The notes under the pieces: model-generated
The model's input: only the letters and a program-made list of their open reading frames with translations
What the model was told of the DNA's origin: nothing
Database searches by the model: none
NCBI RefSeq assembly: GCF_001949145.1
Contig: NW_019091518.1
Coordinates: 333,980 to 397,979 of the forward strand
Length of the DNA stretch: 64,000 nucleotides
Direction of reading: 5' to 3'
From: Acanthaster planci
Taxonomy: Eukaryota; Echinodermata; Asteroidea; Valvatida; Acanthasteridae
Part shown: positions 1-10,784 of the stretch, piece by piece
How the letters are laid out: every line of letters begins with the position of its first letter
Numbering within the stretch: position 1 is the stretch's first letter
Position numbers and translations under genes: made by a program

Positions 1-941
1 TTCCCAAGATTAAACATAATCCCCACTTTTGAGTTGGAATTGCCCAACTTCACAAAATACTCTAAACCGAAACATCTCCTTTTCACACAGTGTTTCATTG
101 AAGAAAAATATTACTTAATGTTTGACTCGGGTTCACTTCCCCTATAGGCCCATGCTCCCCCCCCCCCTTTGGCCGCCCAGAAGCTAGCTCGCCGCGGCAA
201 GTCCAAAAGCATGGCTTGGGAATTGTTTACCCTCCCTTCACCCATGTGAAAAACTTAACTCAATGCCTTTTCATTTATTCATTTTTTTTTATCTCTTAAC
301 CACGTAATTCTAACAGCAAGAAAAATCGCTATTTACAGGAAAGGTACAATTAAACAAATATGATAAACCATAAAGACAAATATGTATAAAACATTACAAA
401 TATGAAAACATATACATATATAAAAATGAAAATGAGCTAAGTAAGTATCGGTCCCTATTCACAAGCTACCGGATTTGCATTTATGATCTATTTTCAGCAT
501 CTCAAGAACAGCTGTTGAATACTCTATCTTGGCAACATGCCAAAAAAGCACTCCATGGAATGCACTTGCCACTGAAAACACCTCAAACGTACGTGTCCAC
601 GACCGTTTTTTAGTAAAGCAATTGAAACACTGAAAAACCAAAACAGAAACCGAGAAAAATAAAGTAAAGTAAAGTAAATAAAGTTTCGTAAAGCAATTGA
701 AACCTTGAAAAAACAAAACAGAAACCGAGAAAAATAAACAAACATGTAATTAGAGAAAGTCAGACTTGTTTTAAGAATGAAAACATAAACAATGAACATC
801 GCATTTATATTTCAATTTCTTAAACCGACCGGCCTATGCAATCTTACTATGTTCCATCTCACGTTGATTTTTTTAATAACCTTAAACGAACCCGTCACAG
901 CCCTGTCGCACTGACTCACTTCTACACTGTTTACACACTGA
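1..941. other. Intergenic, no gene recognised
   Basis: AT-rich sequence with a C-run near 161-170 and the small direct repeat at 613-738. I see no coding exon on either strand. Confidence 0.6.
613..738. repeat. Two-copy imperfect direct repeat, AT-rich
   Basis: Two copies of a 51-bp unit at 613-663 and 688-738 differ at only a few positions. They share the cores GTAAAGCAATTGAAAC and CAGAAACCGAGAAAAATAAA. They are separated by a short run of GTAAA repeats. The apparent minus-strand reading frames here are phenylalanine-rich translations of this repeat, not genes. Confidence 0.75.
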
Positions 942-974
942 GCGCATGCGCATTATACATATTACCAAATATGG
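942..974 (+). promoter_or_regulatory. NRF1-like palindrome followed by a CArG box
   Basis: GCGCATGCGC (942-951) is a perfect NRF1-type palindrome. CCAAATATGG (965-974) matches the CArG/SRF consensus CC(A/T)6GG. AGCCATTTTG, a YY1-like motif, follows near 1011. Together they could mark a distal promoter or enhancer of the actin gene that starts at 2647. Functional assignment is inference; the motifs themselves are seen directly. Confidence 0.4.
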
Positions 975-1759
975 ATTTGCAGAGCGCTCTGGTCGCTTAG
1001 ACGTGTATTCAGCCATTTTGTGCTATTTGCACTCTGTACAATTTGAAAGCATAGGTTTTGTCCTAAGTTGCCTCCTGTGAATCCACATTAGTGAACACTG
1101 TGTTAGACAAAAGAAGTGTCCCTAGCTCACCTTGGAAAGGTGTTTCACTGCAAATGCAAGATAATTTGGTAATAAGATACTTCACTGAATTATACTTATA
1201 GTGAAATTTAAAAAAATTAAGTACTTTTTGTTATCATAATCTTCTTTGCAGTTCAGGTGGATATTTTATTTTAAGTGGTCTCCATCAGATAATGTCTGCA
1301 GTTATCACACTTTGCAAAAATGGTGTCTTTAGGTCTAGTCTCAAGGGGCAAAATGTGTTTTTCCCCAAAACTGTGGTCCCATTTTCACCAGTAAGAATTC
1401 TCCCCATATCCATCCCCCCCAGATCAGTTGTTGGTACCGTTTGTAAAATGCTGGTACTTTTAATTCAAGATCAAAAAACAGAATCACCCACATGCTCCGG
1501 GGGATACGTAGGCCTGATGAGCAGTGCGTAGCGTACGACGTTTGACTCGTATGCTAACTGCATGTAATTAGGTTCATACGACTGGAGATGGAGTCTACCA
1601 CGTACTTGCCAGCTTCGAATCACCTGTACGTTCGAAACCCATGGGAACCCCTTCTATTATTCGATGTGAGCTGTGCAGTAGTGCGGGGGGCACATTAATT
1701 TTGAAAGCTAACCGCTTCGTGGCCCCACCCTAGGGGATTGGCCTGAGTAAAAAAGATTG

Positions 1760-1769
1760 CCTTATTTGG
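1760..1769 (+). promoter_or_regulatory. CArG box (SRF-type site)
   Basis: CCTTATTTGG is a perfect CC(A/T)6GG match about 0.9 kb upstream of the actin start codon. It is identical to the site at 2012-2021. SRF/CArG control is established for many metazoan actin genes. Confidence 0.55.
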
Positions 1770-2011
1770 CTAAGGTTGAAATAAGCTGCCCCTGGAATTA
1801 GTACGTCTGCGCACAAAGCCTCATCGCCGAAAATAAAACCTGGCATCACAGATACCTTGTGTAAATGTAAACAATAGTTCTAACGTGCTCCATCGACTGC
1901 CAGGTCAACGGGCTTCCTGTAAACTCATGAATAATACATCTTACTCATCAAATACAAATATCATTGGGGAGAATCTCAGAAACTGATGTAATGACTTTGC
2001 TCTCAAGTTTT

Positions 2012-2053
2012 CCTTATTTGGAGGCAAGATTTCTGCCACCAACTGTATATATA
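2012..2053 (+). promoter_or_regulatory. Likely core promoter of actin gene 1: CArG box plus TATA box
   Basis: CCTTATTTGG (2012-2021) lies 24 bp upstream of TATATATA (2046-2053). This spacing is typical of actin promoters. Transcription would start near 2075-2085. An apparent splice acceptor (TATTTGGCAG, ending 2603) lies 43 bp before the ATG, so the 5' UTR is probably split by an intron, as in many actin genes. The start site and UTR donor are not determined. Confidence 0.6.
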
Positions 2054-2646
2054 GGGGTACCTTGCTCCCTTCCAGCCAAGAAAACCACCTGCGATGAAAG
2101 AGAGACCTTCTGACTGATTTGAAGCACGGAACAAGAGCCGACAGTCGTACTGACAGCTACATTTTCGTCTCGATAAAACCCTCAAGAGATATACGGCACA
2201 AGTCAATACATCGACAGAGCTGCTACAACTCCGGTAAAAACATTTCTGTTAGGTTTCCCAGTTAACATGGGATCCAGTAAAGATAAAAGTATATATGATG
2301 TCTCCAAGTACAATATTATTTGGAACTCCACACGAAAAGTTGAAATTACCAAGACCTCCGCCGTGGTTAAGCCTGCTTTAACTTGCAGATTGCGAAAATT
2401 CAATTAGAGCTGAAAGACTCATAATTTTTTCTGGACAACCATGTTCTTTTTCCTTCAAAAAAGGTAAAGTTTCGGTACTGCATTCTTGAAGATACAAATC
2501 GAGTCTGCGGAAAGCACCTTTTCAAATTTAAAAAAAAATCACAATGCTAGGCCAATTTCCTTTCAATTCTTTAAATGTGATTAATGTTATTTCTATTTGG
2601 CAGGTGATATTCTAATCTTTCCTAACTAACGAGAATCGACAGCATC

Positions 2647-5027
2647 ATGTCTGCATTCGAAGACGATGACATTTGCCCGTTGGTAGTAGATAATGGCTCC
2701 GGCATGTGTAAGGCTGGTTTCGCCGGGGACGATGCCCCTCGAGCCGTCTTCCCAGCTGTGGTGGGCAGACCTCGTCACGAGGTAATCAAAGATCTTAATT
2801 TCTGTGTTTTGGGTAATTTTGACCAGTTCTGTAATTCCTGGAGTTTGTTTTGCTTCCCCCCTCCCCCCAGAAAAAAAGTGCACTTGGCCCAGAGTAGACA
2901 AATTAAAGTTGATGTCAAGTCAAGACAAAATACTTGCGCACCTTACTGAGACGTAGAAATTCGCAAGATTTCCTGTGTATTGTAAATTGGGGGGGTTCTA
3001 TGTGATCTGTCCCTTATCCCTCAACTGTTCTTTAGTTAGCAATTCTGTAATATTTTTCGCGCAAGACATGCTTTAAATTTATTCTTACACAAATGAGTTA
3101 AATTTAGTTTTTGACACATTCCCATTTATTTTTTAAAAATCTCAGGTAATGATGGTGGGAATGGGCAAGAAGGACAGCTACATCGGTGACGAAGCCCAGA
3201 GCAAGCGAGGAATTCTGACCCTCAAATATCCCATAGAGCACGGCATAGTGACCAACTGGGACGACATGGAGAAGATCTGGCATCACACCTTCTACAACGA
3301 GCTCCGCGTGGCACCAGAGGAGCACCCAGTTCTTCTGACTGAGGCCCCACTCAATCCAAAAGCCAACAGAGAAAAGATGACTCAAGTAAGTAGAAGTCGG
3401 GCGCATGAGGGTTTTGAAATTTTTAAAACTTCATGGGAAATTCAACAATTGTGGCAATGCAACAATTAACAATTTCATTTCAGTCCTCAAGATGTCAATG
3501 ATGTATGCATGCCAATTCAAATTTGCCGGTTGTGACGTTATCAACAGACAGAATGGATCACAATGTTTCCTGAAATGCTTCCGAATAATAATATATTTTG
3601 CACAACCCATTTTCCTAGTGTTCTTTTGGTATTAAGATGCCACACTTGAATAGGAAAATTAAAGAATTGAAAATATTTTGTTCATTTCATACTGACAAGC
3701 ATACGTTAAAAATTATATGACACATAATCAAGTTATCATGAGTTTAAACAGTTTTTTTTAACTTCAACATATTTTCACTGTCCGAAATTTCGATTTTCAA
3801 ATTTTCATGATCAAATTTTGAGGTATTTCAATTTTTGGATGAATTGTATTTATTGACGAAACGGTTCGTTATATTTTAATTTATTTTAATTCAATGCACA
3901 TCCATTTTTGGTAGATCATGTTCGAGACGTTCAATGTCCCTGCCATGTACGTCAGCATCCAGGCGGTCTTGTCCTTGTACTCGTCCGGCCGAACCACCGG
4001 CGTGGTCTTTGACTCTGGTGACGGGGTGTCCCACGTTGTGCCCATCTACGAGGGCTACTCACTGCCCCACGCCATCCAGAGACTGGACTTGGCCGGCCGG
4101 GACCTGACCGATTACCTCATGGTCATTCTGTCGGAGCGGGGATACGCCTTCTCCTCGTCAGGTGAGTCTTGCAAGAGTTTCACTTACCCAGTCTTTGGGA
4201 ACATTTATCAAGCTGATCGGTACAAAATCTGCAACATTATTTTATTCAGAGTTTGACTTTGGGTTTGTCTTGTCTGCACTCATCAAAGATTTTCATGGGC
4301 CATTTCGCAACTGGAGACGAAATAAAAATATTTTCCGTGTAGCTGCGCTTGTCTCTCTCATAAAATTTGAGGAGCTGAGTCCAGTAAGCTATGGTCAGCA
4401 TGAAACGAAGCCAGCACGCATTGTTCCGACCAACCATACTTCCCGATATCAACGGCAGGTACTGCATATAAAACCATCTTGTCAATTTCTCGATACTCTT
4501 TCACAATAGCTGAGAGGGAAATTGTCCGTGACATCAAGGAGAAACTTTGCTACTTAGCTCTGGACTTCGACCAGGAGATGGTGACCGCCCAAAGCAGCTC
4601 CAGCGTGGAAAAGAGCTACGAGCTTCCCGATGGTCAGACGATCACCATCGGCAACGAGAGGTTCCGCTGTCCAGAGGTACTGTTCCAACCCTCCCTCATC
4701 GGGATGGAGTCGGCTGGTATCCACGAGGTACTGTACAACAGCGTCATGAAATGCGACATGGACATCCGCAGAGACATGTACGCCAATGTAGTGATGTCTG
4801 GGGGTTCCACCATGTTCCCGGGCACGGCTGATCGGATGAGCAAGGAACTCACTGCCCTGGTCCCGCCCAGTTCCAAGGTGAAGATAATTGCACCCCCGGA
4901 GAGGAAGTACTCGGTGTGGATAGGTGGATCTATACTCGCCTCGCTCTCCACCTTTGGGCAAATGTGGATTTCCAAGCAGGAGTACGACGAGAACGGACCT
5001 GGTATCGTTCATCGGAAATGTTTCTAG
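2647..5027 (+). CDS. Actin, conventional type, 4 coding exons
   Basis: Encodes a 379-residue actin, the ATP-binding subunit of microfilaments. Coding exons are 2647-2781, 3146-3385, 3915-4161 and 4510-5027, all with GT-AG ends and consistent phases. Introns fall at the positions equivalent to codons 41/42, 121/122 and 204 (phase 1). The protein is collinear with cytoplasmic actins and four residues longer at the N-terminus ([19 protein letters not shown]). ATP-site loops are intact: [15 protein letters not shown] near residue 15 and [12 protein letters not shown] with the catalytic Asp and His. It ends in the usual VHRKCF. The D-loop reads [12 protein letters not shown], close to but not identical with the norm. 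CArG boxes and a TATA box lie upstream. A divergent tandem paralogue follows at 7580. The cytoplasmic versus muscle class was not assigned. Confidence 0.97.
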
Positions 5028-6780
5028 TTTGGAAAGTTCACAGAAGAAAATTTTGTCTATTTTCGGTTTCAGTCGGAGTCCAAAACTTTATTTTCTCGAA
5101 ATGTGCTTTCTTCGGTTTAGATACAGTCTTGGGCGTGCGTATGATACACAAATGAAACAATTTTTGTGTTTACAGAAAATATGTTCTAATCAATTTTCAT
5201 CTGAAATGTTGAGGTTTTGCGCGAAAATTCAACTGTTGTTAGTTAATGTTGCAAGACTGACTGAAGAGCGTTTTGTTATAAAACACAAAATAGTTCTAAT
5301 CTTGATACATAGTAAAACGCATGTGACTATTATTGGTTAAATATGCATTGGGACTTTTCAACGAGTTTTAAAAATGAAGTCTAATTCAAATGTGAATTAC
5401 AGGCAACATAGCAATTGTTTGTCTCGCATTTTTCTGTATAATAAACACCGTTAAAATTAGTCATATTTTATATATACTACAGTTAAGCCCAAAATGATTA
5501 ACTTCGTACCCATTCTAACTTCGGGTAACATAAAGTTTAAAGCCAAAAGACCATAGACCGGACACCTGATCTTTACACGAATAGCTCTTACAAAGGCAAT
5601 GCTAGTTTTTGTGTGACTGTGTCGCTCATCAGTCCAGTTCAAAAGTTATTAGTAAAATAGCGGCCACATTTTTCAAAAGGGTAACATTGAGCTTAACTGT
5701 AGTTTTTAGTTATAGACGCGTAATGTATTTAATGCACATAAGTAACCACATCCACATAGTGAAGAAAATATTTTTGTAAAACCAGTTTTTCCTTGATTCC
5801 CAATTTAAACTTCATTATCTTGTTATATCTGTTTATAATGAAGTAGACAATTGTGTTCACAATACTCTCGGGTTTACGTCTTAAATAAACATTTCAGCAT
5901 TCTTTCCGAAAGAAATACTCCGCAGGCTGGTGGAGTGATGGGTTACTTTGAACACGCTAAAGTTAATGCGAGTTAGCATTTTAATTTCAATTTTGTATTC
6001 ATATTTTTAGTTAATTATTTATTTTATTTGTTTTAGTTAAACAATTTGCGTTCCGTCTAATAAATTAATCTGGTGGTTAAAAGCATAACTAAAGACCTCC
6101 TCAGAATCTTTGTCAACTGGGTTTATTCGTCTCCCTTGCCCTGAAGTTTTATGTTGCCGCACTGTATCCTTAACTTGAGGGTAACGTTTGTCCTCGTGTT
6201 TATTTGAATTCTCAATTTCACATCCCAACACGTAATGACATCCAGCGAGTTTTTTTTAGAGGAGAATATACGCATCTATATTTTGGAAGCAGGTGTAAAA
6301 GAGCCTAAAATGATGCCTAAAAGTGACTGGGGAGATCCAATCAGCGGCGTAGCCAGTGGAGGCTAAAAGGATGATCCTAGATGGCATATTCCCCATCAAA
6401 AAAGAAAGTGTGTGTGTGGGGGGGGTGTGATGTACCCCCCCTTCCTCCGGGTTATACGCCCATGTATGCCAACTTAAATGCCAAATGAAGACTTTTGATG
6501 AGTCTAGACAAAGTTTCTGAAGGCTACACACAACGCACCTGTAAGGAACGAATTATCTTAATATTAGAATTTCTCGATAAACGTCATTATAATTTTGTTT
6601 GTTTGTAAGCCTTGTCCGAAGAATCAGACAGTACTGTTTTCTACGCATTCTGATAAAAATTTGTTGCTTGAACAATTTTTTGAATTCCATTGTTCTTCCA
6701 AAAGAGTCCCACATTGGCGTGCAAAATAGAGACGACTAGTGGGGGACTTGTGCACGTCTACAGTTTACTGCGCACATAAT
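5028..6780. other. 3' UTR of actin 1 and intergenic DNA
   Basis: AT-rich sequence with two AATAAA hexamers and a G-run/C-run patch at about 6416-6445 that can fold back. No further gene is seen. Short frames here resemble no protein I recognise. Confidence 0.5.
5440..5445 (+). terminator. Possible polyadenylation signal of actin gene 1
   Basis: AATAAA 413 bp after the stop codon. A second AATAAA lies at 5884-5889. Either could define the 3' end. Confidence 0.35.
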
Positions 6781-6839
6781 ACATAAGCCGCCGACAGTGC
6801 AGTGTGGCTTATACCACACCGCGGTCCTAGCCAGCTCGG

Positions 6840-6958
6840 ACGGGTCAGTTGAGCGCTGGGAACATGGCACTGAGCAAGGGGATCACAGACAGATCGATCA
6901 CATAACAGATTCTTTTTCTCTACCAAGTGAAGAAGATGAGCCCCAGTATTACAAGTTG
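6840..6958 (+). other. Possible 5' UTR exon of actin gene 2
   Basis: A strong donor (ACAAGTTG then GTAAGG) lies at 6958/6959. An acceptor (TTGGCTACAG) ends at 7528, 51 bp before the actin-2 ATG. The pair would make a 5' UTR intron like the one inferred for actin 1. The upstream boundary is a guess. No CArG box is visible here, unlike upstream of actin 1. Confidence 0.3.
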
Positions 6959-7579
6959 GTAAGGGATTGTTGAGCTAAAACATTAGATGTTGTATTGTGG
7001 TGGAGACTAAAAGCGACAAAAGGTCCTGGAAAGAGTAATTGGCTTTATATTTTATGTACATAACAATTGTACTGTGGATCACTATGGGATTACCTAATTA
7101 GGCAGGCGGGCGCGGCCTCGCCTGATGAGTATCTAACGTCAGCTCCAAGCTGTGTCACTGGAATCAGACATTGGGAGATGTCACCAAGTATCAAGTTCGA
7201 GTATAGAGGAAAGATTTTTGGAGTTCCTCAAGCCATGGAGGAACTTAGTATTCATTATTACGCACAAATACACCCTTACGATCGCTTTTATGTCAAATTC
7301 AATCATGAAAAATTCGTGGAAGTTTATGTAGCCTAGGCCTACATAAGGTATGAAATTTTAAATGTTATATGTTTTTGAGTTAAGAATTGTACAGTTCTCT
7401 GACGTTTTTCTAATTTTTTTTCTCTATTTCTACTTTTTCTTATAGCTAACATGTAGATGGCATGCTTCACCATGAACATGACACTAGTCCAGCATTTTGA
7501 CTGACGTTTATCCATTTCTTGGCTACAGGTAAATAACCCCCTACTGTCGCAAAGCCCTGACCAGAATTCAAGTGTCACC

Positions 7580-10500
7580 ATGGAGGACATGTCCGCTCTT
7601 GTCATTGACAATGGCTCAGGCATGTGCAGGGCAGGATTTGCTGGGGACGATGCACCACAGTCCGTTTTTTCATCAGTAATGGGCAGACCTCGCTCTGATG
7701 TAAGAACTGCTCTAAACCCTAGAAGTTAAAACTAAATGAATTCAATTATATTTTGTGCTTTTCTTTTTACATTTGAAGTTAGTATTGAAATTGGGTACCC
7801 TATGCTGTTTATCCGCCGCCTTGAGCAAAAGCACTCCCTGATTGGGTGAATATCTCCATGTTGGTGGAAATGTTCATTTTGTTGGTGGTGAAGCGACCGT
7901 AACATGGGTATTTCGTATTCGTTTGTGAATCGCCAAAGTGCATTTTCCACCAAAGGAGCCCCATTTGCTTGGAAAATTGCACCCTCTCTTGGTCTGGCTC
8001 TGGGCTCATTGGAGTAAAACATGGGTCCCGAGGTATGCGGAATATAAACCTAACCTCAAAACTCAAAGAAATAATAATAATAATAAAGATTAATTTATAT
8101 TGCGCAAATTCCCATCAATGTTCAAATGCGCAGTACAATTATACATAAAAAAAAATGTCATAAAATGTAACTAGATAGACCCTGATACAATTAAAATGAA
8201 TGAGCAGGAATTAAAAAATGCAAATGAACACAAGAATACAAATACCCATGAAATAAAATGCACGATTACAATACTGACGAAGAAAGAAGTTATTTAAAAG
8301 CAACGTTAAAAAGGAAAAAGAAACTGTTGATGTGGAACTACACTGTACCGAAAATGGTTCTCAACAAGTTAACAACCTTTGCGTAAGTAGTATTCCAAGT
8401 AGCTTGATTTTTATTAACAAACCCCCCCCCAAGGTTTTAGAAACCTTTTTCTTTTGTCTGAAATGTTACCAAGTTGGTTACAGTCACGGTTCCCACGAGT
8501 TGGAACTGGTTCCTGACCTCAGTGATCGAGGGCCTGATGGAGACCCTTACCATGGTCATGGATGATTTTACAGAGAATGAAAAGAAAGTATAAATGAACA
8601 CATGCATGTGAAGCTAGTACACTGTGTGTTAATTATTTTCTAGTTGGGTTGTCAAATGCCAGGATCGCCCAGAGATTCATATGTTGGTGAAGAGGCCCAG
8701 GTGAAGCGAGGAATCCTCGACTTGAAGCACCCTATTGAGCACGGCATTGTGACCAACTGGGATGACATGGAGAAGATCTGGAACCACACCTTCTACCATG
8801 AGCTGCGTGTGGCACCAGAAGAGCATCCCTTGCTCCTGACCGATGCTGCTCTCAATCCGAAAGCAAACAGGGAAAAGATGGCTGAGGTAACGTTGACTGT
8901 TAAACATCCGAGTTTGTAGCTCTTCCCCCATGTCTCGGTGGAATTCTGCTGAACATTATTCATTAACCATATAACCCCTTTGGGAAGGGTATTTACTCCA
9001 TTCAAGTCTTACCTGAGAACTGTCTGATTTTCCTGATTCTGAGTTTGAACTGGAAGACAAACTTGCGACCCACTTTGACAAAAATTGTTTAAACTTAAGC
9101 TAGTTGAGTATAAAGTTGTAAAAAAGCACTAATCTCAAAATATGTTAGGAGAGAATTCAATGATTTGAATAATTTGATTGGAATCTTTGATTGTAACAAA
9201 CATAATTGTTTGCAAAACAATTAGTGGTGTTTGAATGTTGTAGTTTGAAAGGGGGTTACTGCTTCGTTATTGTTGATTACCAAAACGTTGTTTACACGGT
9301 TGACACAGTTTACACGGATGAACTCCAGAGTTCCTTGTTTGGAACATTACATACATGTACGTTGAACAGCATTTGAAAGGTGAACAAAAACTTTCAAAGA
9401 GACTCCCTAGTAACGTTCTGGAAGGGAGAACGTTATGCAAACTGTTGCTTTGTTGAATTGGAAATGTTGCAATGCAACACCAATCCATGTGATCAAATGA
9501 ACTACAGAAAAAACACCGAGTGACAGTTGCAAACAAGTGGACTCATACAATCATGTAAAATGTGCAATACACTGCTTTTATTTATTGCACCATTTTATAG
9601 GTCATGTTTGAGAAGTTCGATGTGTATTCACTGCACATTGGGATCCAAGCCGTGTTGTCTGTCTTGTCGTACGGCCGTGGGACTGCTCTGTCTGTGGAGT
9701 GCGGTGATGGAGTTTTACAAATTGTGCCCGTCTACGAAGGATTTATACTGAACAAACCCATCCAAAGGCTTGACGTTGGCGGCAGAGACCTCACCAACTA
9801 CCTTGTAGACATGCTAGCAGAGCGGGCACTCGATTTCTCATCATCCGGTGAGCCCTTGCAGGGAAATAAAGAATGAAAAATAGCATAGACGTTTGGTCAG
9901 CATAAACAAGCTATTTTGAGGAAAGTCTAATTCTTGATTTGTTGTGTACCTTGCACTTGCTTGATTTCTTGCGTTTCTTGCACATGCTCGATAATGTGAA
10001 AATCCCTGTTTCCAAACTTAAATCCAATTATTACAACTCACTAATCTGTTCTGTGCAATATGAGGGGACCTTGTTTGGCAGGATGGCCCACATAGTTGAC
10101 TCGCCTAATCTAACCAACATCAGCTAATGTGAACTTGTCAAAGCATGATAATAGCATTATTATGTTAGCTACAAAGTGCCATCAATAGGGTAAAGTGAAT
10201 GCACTTTGCGGTGATTTTACATGTATTTTCTTTCTGTTTAAGGTGATCGAGAGACTGTGCGTGACATCAAAGAGAAGCTTTGCTATTCAACTCAAAACTT
10301 CAAGATGGAGCTGTATAATTTTCGGTATGGTTGGAACCAGGATAAGAATTACACACTTCCCGACGGCCGGGTGATCAGTGTCGGCAGTGAGATGTTCCGC
10401 TGCCCCGAGGCGCTGTTCCAACCCTCCCTCATTGGCTTGGAGACTGTTGGTATCCATGAAGCGGTCTACAAGAGCATCATGGAGTGTGGCATGGACACTC

Positions 10501-10784
10501 GCAGGGACTTGTACTGCAACGTGCTGTTGTCTGGAGGCTCCACCATGTTCCCGGGTTTCTCCGACCGTTTGCTGAAAGAGCTGGAGGCCCTAGCGCCGCA
10601 AGTGATGAAGATCAAGGTCATCGCAGCACCGGAAAGGAAGTTCATGGCTTGGATTGGGGGCTCCATTCTTGCCTCTCTGTCGTACTTTGAGAACATGTGC
10701 ATCTCCAAGGAAGAGTTCAAAGAGAAAGGCCCTGCAGTTGTGGATCAAAAGTGCCTTGACAGGGTGTTTCCGAAAGAAAGATAG
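7580..10784 (+). CDS. Divergent actin paralogue, 4 coding exons
   Basis: Predicted 383-residue actin-fold protein. Exons are 7580-7699, 8644-8886, 9601-9847 and 10243-10784. The three intron positions and phases equal those of the gene at 2647, and exon 3 is 247 nt in both, so the pair arose by tandem duplication. The actin fold is retained ([76 protein letters not shown]). Several functional positions differ from conventional actin: Asp154 is Glu, His161 is Gln, and the D-loop is [13 protein letters not shown], one residue longer and unrelated to the norm. The C-terminus continues 8 residues past the position of Phe375 (DRVFPKER). The frame is fully open, so this is a working gene rather than a pseudogene. 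It could be a tissue-specific or non-polymerising actin-like protein. Confidence 0.9.
7806..8000. repeat. Dispersed repeat copy, related to 22490-22680
   Basis: The block containing CACCAAAGGAGCC, then AAGAAAAT-like and GC.CCCTCTCTT, matches a block upstream of the 3' end of the first SLC23 gene in order and spacing. Both also share CATTTTGT.GGT and CGTTTCGTGT-like motifs. It is a non-coding interspersed repeat of unknown family. Confidence 0.45.
8041..8155. repeat. AATAAT-led dispersed repeat (SINE-like) in actin-2 intron 1
   Basis: An (AAT)n tract is followed by AATTTATATTGCGCAAATTC and then a near-inverse CAAATGCGCAGTACA. This layout (AAT microsatellite, TTTATAT.GCGC, then a reverse GCGC motif) is familiar from abundant short repeats in marine invertebrate genomes. 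The family name is not known to me. Confidence 0.45.

Noticed and set aside
4554-5012. 152-codon minus-strand frame opposite actin exon 4
   Set aside because: Shadow of the strongly biased actin coding strand.
7067-7336. 89-codon frame upstream of actin 2
   Set aside because: No known family, lies inside the probable 5' UTR intron, and no splice partners are evident.
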